Source: an uncultured Blastocatellia bacterium | Lineage (GTDB): Bacteria; Acidobacteriota; Blastocatellia; Pyrinomonadales; Pyrinomonadaceae | Assembly: GCA_946480785.1 (NCBI GenBank) | Contig: CAMLLD010000019.1 | Coordinates: 9,367-73,366, forward strand | Reading direction: 5' to 3' | Length of the DNA: 64,000 nt | In this document: piece by piece, positions 43,840-52,177 of the stretch | Layout: the number at the start of each line of letters is the position of its first letter | How positions within the stretch are numbered: the first letter of the stretch is position 1 | Program-made: the position numbers and the translations under genes | Notes under the pieces: generated by a model | What the model was told of the DNA's origin: nothing | Databases searched by the model: none | Seen by the model: the letters and a program-made list of their open reading frames with translations, nothing else

Positions 43840-44526
43840 ATGGCCCGCCCAATCCTGATCATCGAGGACGACGCCGACATCTCGGAGAGTTTGAAGTACA
43901 ACTTCGAACGCGAAGGGCTGCCGGCGGTCACCGCGCCGACTGGTGAAGTCGGTTTGTCGGCCGCGCTGAGCGAGCGCGATCCGCCGCGTTTGATAATTCT
44001 CGACTTGATGTTACCGGGTATGAGCGGGATTGAACTGTGCCGCCGCTTGCGACGCGAACCGGCGACGCGTCGCACGCCCATCATCATGCTGACGGCGAAG
44101 ACTTCCGAAACCGATCGCGTCACTGGTCTCGATCTCGGCGCCGACGACTACATCACCAAACCGTTCTCCGTGCGCGAACTGCTCGCGCGCGTGCGCGCCG
44201 TGATGCGCCGCGCCGACGAGACGATGGGCAAAACATACGAAGACGATCGCCTGACCATCGACTTCGACGACATTCGCGTCGTCTGCGACGGCACGAAGGT
44301 CAAACTCACGAACAAGGAATTCACATTGCTATCGGTGCTCGCGCGCAGCGCGGACCGAGTCGTGACGCGGCAGCAGTTGCTGGATAGCGTGTGGGGCTAC
44401 AGTTATTATGGCGACGCCCGCACGCTCGACGTTCACATCCGGCGTCTGCGGCAGAAGCTCGATAAGTGTGGCGATTGCATTGAGACGGTGGTTGGCGTGG
44501 GCTATCGGTTTGTTGGTTGCAGGTGA
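43840..44526 (+). CDS. phoB: Phosphate regulon response regulator PhoB-like
   Basis: 228 residues. Receiver with LIIEDDADIS, phosphoacceptor in LIILDLMLPGM, T/S in MLTAKTS and Lys in DDYITKPF; then an OmpR-type winged helix (KLTNKEFTLLSVLARSADRVVTRQQLLDSVWGY ... LDVHIRRLRQKL ... VVGVGYRFVG). It is the best candidate for binding the 11-bp repeats before pstS and the porin. It starts 2 bases after phoU. Confidence 0.95.
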   Translation: MARPILIIEDDADISESLKYNFEREGLPAVTAPTGEVGLSAALSERDPPRLIILDLMLPGMSGIELCRRLRREPATRRTPIIMLTAKTSETDRVTGLDLGADDYITKPFSVRELLARVRAVMRRADETMGKTYEDDRLTIDFDDIRVVCDGTKVKLTNKEFTLLSVLARSADRVVTRQQLLDSVWGYSYYGDARTLDVHIRRLRQKLDKCGDCIETVVGVGYRFVGCR

Positions 44527-44533
44527 AGCGCTC

Positions 44534-45670
44534 GTGTTTAGTCGATTCTTCAAAAACCGTGAAAAGATCCAGGCGGAAGAACCAGAGGGAAGGGATGAGA
44601 CGAAGAAAACCTTCGCCGCCGGCTCGCTGTTCGAAGCGACGCTCGGCGGGATGCGCGAAGGACTTTTAGTCGTCAACAAAGACATGCGCGTCGTCGCCTC
44701 GAATCCCGCCGCGCACAAACTCTTCAGCAGTTCGCTGCGCCAACTCAACTCGCAACGTCTTACCGAACTGACGCGCAACCCCGCAATCTACAGCGCGTTT
44801 CTCGATGGTCTGAAAGGCAACGAAGTCACGGGCGTGAAAGTCGAGATACACGGTCCGGAGCGACAGGTGTTCGATCTGCGCGTCGTGCCAATCGGCAACG
44901 TGAACGGCAGCGGCGCGGAAGGCGCGCTCGGCGTCTTCTTCGACATCACACGCACCGAACGTCTCGAGCTCGTGCGTCAGGAATTTCTCTCCAACGTCTC
45001 GCACGAACTGCGCACGCCGCTCACGTCGATCATGGCGTTTGTCGAGACGCTCGAAAACGGCGCGAAGGAAGATCCCGAAAGCTGCCAGCGTTTTCTTTCG
45101 ATCATTCGCAAGAACGCGTCGCGCATGCACATGCTCATCGACGACATCCTCGAGCTCACCGCGATCGAAGGCGGCGCGATCCAGTTGCGCGCTGCGGCGG
45201 TTGATTTGCACGAACTGGTGAACGACGTCTGCCTCTCGTTAACGACGCAAGCGCAGGCACGAAACGTCACGCTCGAAAACAACGTCGCGCCGGGCGTCAC
45301 CGTCTACGCCGATTCACGGCGGCTCGAACAGATGCTGACAAACCTCGTCGATAACGGCATCAAGTTCAGTCACGAGAACGGGACTGTTTCGATCGAACAC
45401 GAATCGGGAGAACGCGATCGCATTCTCGTCACCGACGACGGCGACGGTATTCCCGCGCAGCATCTCGAACGGCTTTTCGAACGCTTCTACCGCGTCGACC
45501 GCGCGCGCTCGCGCGAACTCGGCGGCACCGGCCTCGGACTCGCCATCGTCAAGCACCTCGCACTCCTGCACGGCGGCGAGATCACGATCGAATCCGAGCT
45601 CGGAAAGGGCAGCACTTTCACCCTCCACCTGCCAAAAAACCCAAGTATTTCCGCAAATCCCCGCGCGTAA
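44534..45670 (+). CDS. phoR: Phosphate regulon sensor histidine kinase PhoR-like
   Basis: 378 residues from the GTG at 44534, with AGGTGA at the phoB stop as ribosome-binding site. PAS domain (GGMREGLLVVNKDMRVVASNPAAHKLF), HisKA EFLSNVSHELRTPLTSIMAFVE, HATPase with LVDNGIKFS, VTDDGDGIP and GGTGLGLAIVKHL. In this form no membrane helix is present. The frame stays open into phoB (to 44408), and the extra residues include hydrophobic WLAWAIGLLVAGEALVF, so a longer, anchored product overlapping phoB is possible. It is the partner of PhoB. Confidence 0.9.
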   Translation: MFSRFFKNREKIQAEEPEGRDETKKTFAAGSLFEATLGGMREGLLVVNKDMRVVASNPAAHKLFSSSLRQLNSQRLTELTRNPAIYSAFLDGLKGNEVTGVKVEIHGPERQVFDLRVVPIGNVNGSGAEGALGVFFDITRTERLELVRQEFLSNVSHELRTPLTSIMAFVETLENGAKEDPESCQRFLSIIRKNASRMHMLIDDILELTAIEGGAIQLRAAAVDLHELVNDVCLSLTTQAQARNVTLENNVAPGVTVYADSRRLEQMLTNLVDNGIKFSHENGTVSIEHESGERDRILVTDDGDGIPAQHLERLFERFYRVDRARSRELGGTGLGLAIVKHLALLHGGEITIESELGKGSTFTLHLPKNPSISANPRA

Positions 45671-45677
45671 AACAGTG

Positions 45678-45706
45678 TTGGCAATTTCGTGCGAGTCTGC
45701 CATAAT
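45678..45706 (+). promoter_or_regulatory. Promoter upstream of the small membrane protein
   Basis: TTGGCA (45678-45683), a 17-base spacer ending in TGC, and CATAAT (45701-45706), an extended -10 type. It lies just after phoR and about 100 bases before the small ORF at 45809. Confidence 0.5.
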
Positions 45707-45808
45707 ACGTGGCCAGATCTCGCCCTCGTTCTCTTCCCCGACAGCCCCGGAAGTCCTCAATCACATCGTGAGTATTGACCGATAGCGAAGCGGTCTGGGG
45801 AGATAAAT

Positions 45809-46000
45809 ATGCGAATGCGAAGAGTGTTACGATCTACGTCGGCGTTCGTGACTCAAGTGGGTGTGGCCGCGCTGAAAGCAGTGGTGACCAGCGTCGCACT
45901 CGGAGTGGTTTTGATTTCGGTAATGCAATACATAGGCGTGCCGGTCCCGAGCGCGCACGATCTACTCGGCGGCCTCTCAAGACTGACGCATTTTCAGTAA
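45809..46000 (+). CDS. Small single-span membrane protein
   Basis: 63 residues. A basic N-terminus (MRMRRVLR) leads into a hydrophobic segment (VVTSVALGVVLISVMQYIGV), then a short amphipathic C-terminus (HDLLGGLSRLTHF). GGGGAGATAA precedes the ATG. No family recognised. It has its own promoter between phoR and the Pho-linked porin. Confidence 0.6.
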   Translation: MRMRRVLRSTSAFVTQVGVAALKAVVTSVALGVVLISVMQYIGVPVPSAHDLLGGLSRLTHFQ

Positions 46001-46046
46001 GACCGGCGGCCCGCTCGCGCGGTAGCGCGTGGATCAACGTTACGCG

Positions 46047-47627
46047 TTAAAACGAGAACACTAACTGCTGCTGCACGCGATACGTCATCGGTGTGAATGC
46101 GCCCAGCGGTACGAAGAAGTTGGGAAACTGCCCGCTGCTGCGCAGTTGGTGTTGAAAGTAGAACAGGCTCTGAAACGTCACCTTGCGCGAGATGCCGTAT
46201 TCAAACCGGAAATGGTTCGTGCGAATGTTGACGCCGCTGTTCGTGCCGAGATCGTCGTCAGTTACCTGCGAGATCATCGAGTTCGCGCCTTTGATCGAGA
46301 AGATGTAAATGAACGCCGTGTCGCCGCGTTTCGTGATGCGACCGACCTGGACCGTGGCCAGCATTGCGTCGCGTTCGTTTATACCGGTGGCGACGTTGCG
46401 CGCGGCCTGCGCGTTGAACGTGATCGGGAACGCGTGATCGCCGTGCGTGAAGCCCGCGTAGTTCAAACGATACGTGAGTCGCAGGACCTGAAAACCGGGC
46501 GCGGTGTAGATCGCGCCGCCGGGTGTCGTGGTGGCGTTGCCGGTTCCGGTGAGTGGACCGGAGAGCGTTAGGCCGAGGCCGGGTTGGACCAGCAGGACCA
46601 CGCCTTCCGCGGTTGACGCGAGCTGGATCTGATTTGGGTTGCGGTAGAGCTGAATGTCCGCGCCCGCCTGGCTACTCCATCTCTTATTGAAAGTCTGGTT
46701 CGCGAGGATGCCCTGGTGAAAGAGGTTCGCCGAGCGGCCGGTCGTGCCGACGATTTCGCCGGCGTGTGCGAGCGGACTGCCGGGCGCGATCACCGCGACG
46801 TTTGGATTAGTGAAGATGTACTGTCCGGCGCGAAACTCAAGACTCGACAGACGGAAGTCATTCGCTTTGAAAGCAGCGACGTATTTTTCGTTGAAGCCGT
46901 TGAAGCGAATGTCGTCGTCGAAGAGAAAGCGCGAGTTGTCGGCGAAGACTTCCTGAACGCGGCCGCCCTGAAGCGTCACCGCTTTTTTGGGCCGGTACTC
47001 GATCCATGCTTCGTTGATCGAGATCGGCGCATGAGCCGTTACGGCGGTGAAATCCTGATCGCTACCGAGCGGATTGTTAAAAGCGCCGGTGGCGAGCTGG
47101 CCGTGGAAACTCAGGTTCGGGTGGATGTCCGTGTCGAGGTTCAGCCGGAAGCGATAGCGCGCGCGCACGTTTTGAACGTGTTGGAGCGGGGGATCGGGTG
47201 GTTCGGTTGCAGCACGCCAAATACCGTCGAAGCGCAGGCGAAAGTCGCCGCTGACGCGGACTGGGCCGATGCGCAGCGCCTGGTTTTCGAGTTTAGCGAC
47301 ACGCTGTTCGATTGGAGCCGCTTGTGTCGGTTGCGTAGCGGGCTCGGTTACAGCGGAGGCGGTCACAGGCGTAACGCCTGAGGGAGGGGATTTTAAAGAT
47401 AATTTCTCTAGTAACGCCTGGATTGCTGCCTGCTGCTCCTCGATCGTTTTTTGAAGTTGATCGAGCTTCGCGTTTTGTCGTTCGACTTCTGTTTCGAGAG
47501 TTCGCACGCGTTCCGAAACATTAGTTTCCTGCGCGTGTGCGGCTGTGAAGGTGAAGAGAAGTAAGACTAAACAGAGACTAAGGCGAAGGGCGATACACGA
47601 CTGTCCAGGGCTTTGCGAAAGCGTCAT
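46047..47627 (-). CDS. Outer-membrane porin with N-terminal coiled coil, probably phosphate-starvation induced
   Basis: 526 residues from the ATG at 47627 (GAGG upstream). Signal peptide (LCLVLLLFTFTAAHAQ), a coiled coil (RVRTLETEVERQNAKLDQL...), then a long barrel (RVSGDFRLRFDGIWR ... FRFEYGISRKVTFQSLFYFQHQ) ending in QQQLVFSF with the terminal Phe of porins. The promoter carries the same 11-bp repeat array as pstS, which suggests a phosphate-selective porin role like OprP or PhoE; the sequence alone does not prove the substrate. Confidence 0.85.
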   Translation of the reverse strand: MTLSQSPGQSCIALRLSLCLVLLLFTFTAAHAQETNVSERVRTLETEVERQNAKLDQLQKTIEEQQAAIQALLEKLSLKSPPSGVTPVTASAVTEPATQPTQAAPIEQRVAKLENQALRIGPVRVSGDFRLRFDGIWRAATEPPDPPLQHVQNVRARYRFRLNLDTDIHPNLSFHGQLATGAFNNPLGSDQDFTAVTAHAPISINEAWIEYRPKKAVTLQGGRVQEVFADNSRFLFDDDIRFNGFNEKYVAAFKANDFRLSSLEFRAGQYIFTNPNVAVIAPGSPLAHAGEIVGTTGRSANLFHQGILANQTFNKRWSSQAGADIQLYRNPNQIQLASTAEGVVLLVQPGLGLTLSGPLTGTGNATTTPGGAIYTAPGFQVLRLTYRLNYAGFTHGDHAFPITFNAQAARNVATGINERDAMLATVQVGRITKRGDTAFIYIFSIKGANSMISQVTDDDLGTNSGVNIRTNHFRFEYGISRKVTFQSLFYFQHQLRSSGQFPNFFVPLGAFTPMTYRVQQQLVFSF

Positions 47628-47684
47628 GGCTTGGTTCCTCGTGCGCGGTCTAGTTTTCCGTTTGAATGCTTTGAAGAACGGCCT

Positions 47685-47738
47685 AGCGTATGGCCGTAGC
47701 CTTACATCCACCTTGCTATGAAGTTACAACTATGTGAA
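47685..47738 (-). promoter_or_regulatory. Candidate Pho box and promoter of the porin gene
   Basis: On the minus strand: TTCAC (47738), GTAAC (47727), GCAAG (47716) and GTAAG (47705) at an exact 11-bp period, then 10 bases and a -10 box TACGCT (47690-47685). The geometry is the same as before pstS, and both share TGGATGTAA at the same position. Confidence 0.65.
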
Positions 47739-47747
47739 TAGACTCTT

Positions 47748-47805
47748 TGGAGTGCGCCGACTTGTCGGCGCTTTGGCCAAAGCGGTGACAAGTCCCCGCA
47801 CTCCA
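47748..47805. repeat. Long palindromic repeat, TGGAGTGCG family, copy 1
   Basis: Two 29-base arms (47748-47776 and 47777-47805) that pair at 25 of 29 positions with no loop. Mismatches are clustered at two CC/GG pairs. The arm ends TGGAGTGCG...GCTTT match copy 2 at 55005. It lies between the porin promoter and the nuoA promoter. Confidence 0.8.
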
Positions 47806-47831
47806 TGACGCCTGTGAAAAAGAGACTATCG

Positions 47832-47860
47832 TTGACAAGCTTCTCACACGCCCGTACTAT
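47832..47860 (+). promoter_or_regulatory. Promoter of nuoA-nuoB
   Basis: TTGACA (47832-47837), a 17-base spacer and TACTAT (47855-47860), 39 bases before the nuoA ATG. Confidence 0.7.
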
Positions 47861-47898
47861 TTTGGGCGTTATCTATTCTTCCGGCTTTCCCCAACAGG

Positions 47899-48318
47899 AT
47901 GATGCTTCTTCAGGCGGTAACGACGACAACAGCGCCGACTGTCGGCAGTCCGATCACAGCTTACTGGCCGGTCATGATCTTTTTCGGCGTAGCTGTAATC
48001 TTTCCCATTCTGCCGCTCATTCTTGGGCGCTTTCTCCGGCCGATCAAATACGAAAAGAACAAGATGCGGCCCTACGAGTGCGGCATCGATCCGACGACCG
48101 AAGCACACGAGCGATTCACCGTGCGCTATTACATCGTCGCGATGCTCTTTCTGATCTTCGACGTCGAAACCATCTTCCTGCTGCCGTGGGCAATTATCTT
48201 CATGGGCGATGACTTTTCCTTTACAAAATTCGCGCTCGTCGAGATGTTTGTCTTTATAGCGATTCTGGTCGTTGGTTACTACTACGCCTGGCGCAAAGGC
48301 GCGCTGGAGTGGGCCTAG
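47899..48318 (+). CDS. nuoA: NADH-quinone oxidoreductase subunit A
   Basis: 139 residues, three membrane helices. The signature MRPYECGIDPTTEAHERFTVRYYIVAMLFLIFDVETIFLLPWA is typical of NuoA (ECG and DVE motifs). Part of the membrane arm of complex I. It is followed 3 bases later by nuoB. Confidence 0.97.
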   Translation: MMLLQAVTTTTAPTVGSPITAYWPVMIFFGVAVIFPILPLILGRFLRPIKYEKNKMRPYECGIDPTTEAHERFTVRYYIVAMLFLIFDVETIFLLPWAIIFMGDDFSFTKFALVEMFVFIAILVVGYYYAWRKGALEWA

Positions 48319-48321
48319 TTT

Positions 48322-48954
48322 ATGGCTGAACACGAAGAAGGATTTGTTTTAACTACCGTCGATTCGATTATGAATTCGATTCGGCGCACCGTCGGGGCGA
48401 AGACCGTCGACATTGCCGCACCGGTCGTGAACTGGGCGCGCAAGTCGGCCTTGTGGCCCATGACGTTTGGGCTCGCGTGTTGCGCCATCGAGATGATCGC
48501 CACGGGCGCCGGACGTTTTGACATCGACCGTTTCGGCGCGGGCGTGTTCCGCCCGAGTCCGCGACAAAGCGATCTGATCATCATTGCGGGAACCGTGACT
48601 TTGAAGATGGGACCGGTAGTGCGGCGCGTTTACGATCAGATGCCCGAGCCGAAGTGGGCCATCGCGATGGGTGCGTGCGCTTCGACTGGTGGACCATTCG
48701 ATTCTTATTCGACGATGCAAGGCGTGGATCGTTGTATCCCTGTCGATGTTTACATTCCTGGTTGTCCCCCGCGTCCTGAAGCGCTGCTCTATGGGCTGAT
48801 GCGTTTGCAGGACATCATCATGCGTGAAGCTCCGTCGGCTTACATTTTTGAAAGTGATGGAACGGTTCGCCGGCAGCGTACCTTCGCGGATGAGAACCTA
48901 TTGGTAGACGCCGCAATGGGCGTCAATGACGCTGCGGTGTCGCAGCATTCTTAG
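48322..48954 (+). CDS. nuoB: NADH-quinone oxidoreductase subunit B
   Basis: 210 residues, carrying the N2 4Fe-4S cluster near the quinone site. The four cluster Cys are visible in [23 protein letters not shown] and [13 protein letters not shown]. Separated from nuoC by 9 kb of unrelated genes. Confidence 0.97.
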   Translation: MAEHEEGFVLTTVDSIMNSIRRTVGAKTVDIAAPVVNWARKSALWPMTFGLACCAIEMIATGAGRFDIDRFGAGVFRPSPRQSDLIIIAGTVTLKMGPVVRRVYDQMPEPKWAIAMGACASTGGPFDSYSTMQGVDRCIPVDVYIPGCPPRPEALLYGLMRLQDIIMREAPSAYIFESDGTVRRQRTFADENLLVDAAMGVNDAAVSQHS

Positions 48955-48972
48955 CGGGAGGAGTAAAGAGTA

Positions 48973-49614
48973 ATGAAGAAACTTAGTTTGATAGCGCTGA
49001 TAACAACGCTAACGCTTTTTAGCAGTGCCTTATTGGTAAACGCGCAAACAAAACCAGCTCTGCGACGGCGAACGCCGGTCCGGCGCACAACAGTGGCGCC
49101 GCTGGTCCCCGTTGGCACAGATCTTAAAGTCCGCATCAACGACACGCTTTCGAGTAAAGACTCGCGCATCGGCGATCGCTTCACGGCGACTGTGATCGAT
49201 CCGAGTCGTTTTGATGAAGCACGATTGACCGGCCATATCAGCTCGATTCAGAAGTCAGGCAAGATCAAAGGCCGGACGAGCATGAATCTCGCGTTTGATT
49301 CGATCGAGATGCGTGATGGTCGACGCGGCGTATTGCGCGGTTACGTGACGAGAGTTTACGGTTCAGATTCCGGGCGCGCCGATAACGAAGGCGGGGTGGA
49401 GTCGAGCAGCCGTACCAAGCAAAGCGTCAAGCGCGCAGGCATTGGCGCGACTGTCGGTGCGATCGTCGGTGGCATCGCGGGCGGCGGCAAGGGCGCGGCG
49501 ATCGGTTTGATTATCGGCGGCGCGGGTGGCGCAGGCTCGTTGGCGGTGCAGGGAAGCAAGGAGTTGAAGATCGAGTCCGGCACGGAGATGCTGGTGCACG
49601 TCACGCGCGGCTAG
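48973..49614 (+). CDS. Secreted glycine-zipper protein of unknown function
   Basis: 213 residues. Signal peptide (LSLIALITTLTLFSSALLVNA), a basic segment (RRRTPVRRTT), a beta domain (GTDLKVRINDTLSSKDSRIGDRFTATV; ISSIQKSGKIKGRTSMNLAFDSI) and a C-terminal glycine zipper (GIGATVGAIVGGIAGGGKGAAIGLIIGGAGGAG), as in outer-membrane-associated proteins. It follows nuoB by 18 bases and may be co-transcribed, but has no known complex I role. Ends at a strong terminator. Confidence 0.75.
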   Translation: MKKLSLIALITTLTLFSSALLVNAQTKPALRRRTPVRRTTVAPLVPVGTDLKVRINDTLSSKDSRIGDRFTATVIDPSRFDEARLTGHISSIQKSGKIKGRTSMNLAFDSIEMRDGRRGVLRGYVTRVYGSDSGRADNEGGVESSSRTKQSVKRAGIGATVGAIVGGIAGGGKGAAIGLIIGGAGGAGSLAVQGSKELKIESGTEMLVHVTRG

Positions 49615-49638
49615 CCGTTTAGAAAACTTGCAGAATCA

Positions 49639-49669
49639 GGGGAAGCGGTTCAGCCGTTTCCCCTTTTTT
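49639..49669 (+). terminator. Rho-independent terminator
   Basis: A 10-bp GC-rich stem (GGGGAAGCGG at 49639-49648, 49654-49663, one G-U pair), loop TTCAG, then TTTTTT. It ends the nuoA-nuoB-zipper transcript. Confidence 0.88.
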
Positions 49670-49724
49670 GTGTTTAGCTGTGGAAGAAAATCGCGATCGG
49701 GTTCGTCTAAGAGTTGGTGAAGCG

Positions 49725-50315
49725 ATGGAGCAGCGCGCGGTGATGGCCCAAAAACTTATCGACGGAGCAGTAATCGAAGCCTGCCAACAGGGCGACCGCG
49801 ACGCTTTTCAACTCCTTTTCGAGACTTACAAAGACAAGGTTTTCTCGCTTGCCGTCTATTCCGCGGGCGGTGACCGCGCCGTCGCTGACGACGTCACCCA
49901 ACAGATCTTTCTGAAGTTGTTCACGGCCATTCGGCAGTTTCGCGGCGACTCGGAGTTTACGACCTGGCTTTACCGGCTCGTGGTCAACGCGTGTCTCGAC
50001 GAACGGCGGCGGCGCAAGCGTTGGCTGCCGTGGGGTGAGACTCTGGCCCTGACAAACCAGAGCGAAAAGAAACCACAGGAACAGCGGTTTGCGCGGCTTG
50101 AAGTTAGCGAAGGGGTGCAGCAGGCGATTGCGGAGTTGAAGCCGAAGTTTCGTTTGCCGATTTTGTTGAAGTACATCGAGGGTTTGTCTTACGAGGAGAT
50201 CGCGAGCGTGATGGGTTGTTCGAAAGGCACGGTGGCTTCACGGCTCAATCGCGGGCACAGCCAGTTGGCAAAGCGGCTTGCGCATTTGAATGATGCCGCT
50301 GCGTGGGGCGACTGA
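49725..50315 (+). CDS. ECF-type RNA polymerase sigma factor
   Basis: About 196 residues; starts at 49725 or 49743 are both possible. Sigma region 2 (DAFQLLFETYKDKVFSLAVYSAGGDRAVADDVTQQIFLKLFTAI ... FTTWLYRLVVNACLDERRRRKR) and region 4 (LPILLKYIEGLSYEEIASVMGCSKGTVASRLNRGHSQLAKRL). It should be controlled by the membrane protein encoded immediately downstream. Confidence 0.92.
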   Translation: MEQRAVMAQKLIDGAVIEACQQGDRDAFQLLFETYKDKVFSLAVYSAGGDRAVADDVTQQIFLKLFTAIRQFRGDSEFTTWLYRLVVNACLDERRRRKRWLPWGETLALTNQSEKKPQEQRFARLEVSEGVQQAIAELKPKFRLPILLKYIEGLSYEEIASVMGCSKGTVASRLNRGHSQLAKRLAHLNDAAAWGD

Positions 50316-50347
50316 AGTTTTTGGTTCGTGAAGTTTTACGGAGAGTG

Positions 50348-51529
50348 ATGATGTTTTCGAGGCATGTGACTAAAGACATTTCAGCTTACTGTCACGGGGA
50401 GTTGTCGCCGGAGGCGTCGCGGCAGTTTGCGGAGCACGTTATTGCGTGCGCGAAATGCCGGCGAGAGTTTGAAGAGATCAAGTCGGGGATCAGGTTCGCG
50501 GAACAGTTGCCGCTGGTATCCGCGCCGGAAATGCTTTGGTCGAAGCTTCAAGCGTCGCTCGGTTCTGAGAGAAAGAGTTCCGCGGTGGTTAGGCCATGGT
50601 GGCAAGCAAGCGCGGCCGCGGTGGCGGCGGTGTTGCTGGTTATCGGCGGGTTAGGGGTTTGGTGGTTTTGGACCAGGGGATTTAAGAACGCTTTGCCGAA
50701 GGGCTCGTGGGAAGTGCAAAGACTGGATGGTGCGCCGCGGATTGGGGAGAAGAGGATTGGCGCTCGAGGTGAGCTCGGAGTGGGCGAGTGGTTGGAGACC
50801 GATGGAAATTCGCGCGCGCAGATCGCGGTCAGTTCGATCGGTCAGGTCAACATCGATGAAAACACGCGCGTGCGTTTAGTGGAGACTGAGCCGACCGAAC
50901 ATCGGCTCGAGCTCGCGCGAGGAAAATTGAGCGCGAGGATCTGGGCGCCGCCGCGGCTGTTCTTTGTCGACACGCCGTCAGCAGTGGCTGCGGATCTTGG
51001 TTGTGCTTACACGCTCGAAGTTGACGATCACGGCGCGGGCGTGTTGCGCGTCACGTCGGGTTGGGTGGCGCTGCAGTTGAAAGATCGCGAGTCGATGGTG
51101 CCGGCGGAGGCGGCGTGCGAGACGCGGCCGGGAGTTGGACCAGGCACGCCGTATTTCGTAGACGCGCCCGCGTCGTTTCGTTCGGCTCTCGAAACTATCG
51201 ACTTCGAAAACGATCCGGCCGCGAAAGCCGGCGCGCTGGACGTGATGTTGCGTGAGGCGCGCACGCGCGACACGCTCACGTTGTGGCACCTGCTGGCGCG
51301 AGTTGAAGGAAACGATCGCGCGCGCGTCTACGACAAGATCGCGACCTTCGTCCCACCACCCGACGGCGTTACGCGTGAGGGCATCATGAACCTGGACCAA
51401 ACGATGCTCGATCGCTGGAAGGACTCACTCGAAGCGAGTTGGTTCGTCAACAACACGATCGTGCCGAAACCGATTGCCGAAGGCTACTGGCGCGTGAAGA
51501 ACGGCGTCGTTCGCCGGTTGAAACAGTAG
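50348..51529 (+). CDS. Membrane anti-sigma factor with zinc-finger and FecR-like domain
   Basis: 393 residues (ATG at 50348 or 50351; GGAGAG upstream). The N-terminal zinc-binding anti-sigma domain has HGELSPEASRQFAEHVIACAKC (HxxxCxxC), then a single membrane helix (AAAVAAVLLVIGGLGVWWF), then a FecR-like periplasmic domain (SRAQIAVSSIGQVNIDENTRVRLV...GKLSARIWAPPRLFFVDTPSAVAADLGCAYTL). It should hold the ECF sigma factor until a signal arrives. The C-terminal ~130 residues are unassigned. Confidence 0.85.
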   Translation: MMFSRHVTKDISAYCHGELSPEASRQFAEHVIACAKCRREFEEIKSGIRFAEQLPLVSAPEMLWSKLQASLGSERKSSAVVRPWWQASAAAVAAVLLVIGGLGVWWFWTRGFKNALPKGSWEVQRLDGAPRIGEKRIGARGELGVGEWLETDGNSRAQIAVSSIGQVNIDENTRVRLVETEPTEHRLELARGKLSARIWAPPRLFFVDTPSAVAADLGCAYTLEVDDHGAGVLRVTSGWVALQLKDRESMVPAEAACETRPGVGPGTPYFVDAPASFRSALETIDFENDPAAKAGALDVMLREARTRDTLTLWHLLARVEGNDRARVYDKIATFVPPPDGVTREGIMNLDQTMLDRWKDSLEASWFVNNTIVPKPIAEGYWRVKNGVVRRLKQ

Positions 51530-51532
51530 CCT

Positions 51533-52165
51533 CTACGTCCCCGACAGATGTCGCGTGTCGTTTATCGTTAGCACGCGGACGAACCCGTCGTCACGCAACT
51601 CAAACCTCGTGATCGCGCAGTTCGCGTTGCTAATCCAAACGGGTTTCAACTCGGGCGCGTCCAGCGCGCCCATCAGGTGCAGAGCAAGGATGCAGATCGT
51701 ACCGGTGTGACTGAAGACCGCGATCTTCCCGCCGCGGTGTTGCGCAATGATCTCGTCGAGTTTTTGCCACGCGCGATCGAGCAGTTGGCGATAACTCTCG
51801 CCGCCCGTCAACACGTGCTCGAAATCGCGTCGCAGCAGCGCGGCATACTCCGCCGGATGTTGCTGCGCGGCGTCTTCGAACGTCAGACCTTCCATAACAC
51901 CAACGCTGCGTTCGCGAAACGCGTTGGTCGGATTGACCGTCAAACCCGTCAGCTTCGCAAGCGATTGGGCCGTCTCCATCGCGCGTGCGAGGTCGCTCGA
52001 GTAGATCGCCGTTATGCCTTCGTTTACGAGAGAGCGCGCAGTGGCTTGCGCCTGTTTGCGGCCGCGCGGCGAGAGCGGCGTAGCGGTGTGGCCGCCAAAA
52101 CGGCGTGCGGCGTTTCCTTCCGACTGGCCGTGCCGGATGAGAAGGACGTGCGTATCGTGGGGCAT
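51533..52165 (-). CDS. Histidine phosphatase family protein (phosphoglycerate-mutase-like)
   Basis: 210 residues. Catalytic motif LLIRHGQSEGNAARRFGG, second His region VFSHTGTI, and Glu in FRERSVGVMEGLTFEDA. It may be a general phosphatase (CobC/GpmB-like); substrate unknown. It follows prfA on the minus strand by 12 bases, so it is probably the last gene of rpmE-DUF1385-prfA. Confidence 0.88.
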   Translation of the reverse strand: MPHDTHVLLIRHGQSEGNAARRFGGHTATPLSPRGRKQAQATARSLVNEGITAIYSSDLARAMETAQSLAKLTGLTVNPTNAFRERSVGVMEGLTFEDAAQQHPAEYAALLRRDFEHVLTGGESYRQLLDRAWQKLDEIIAQHRGGKIAVFSHTGTICILALHLMGALDAPELKPVWISNANCAITRFELRDDGFVRVLTINDTRHLSGT

Positions 52166-52177
52166 CGCGCCTTTAAT

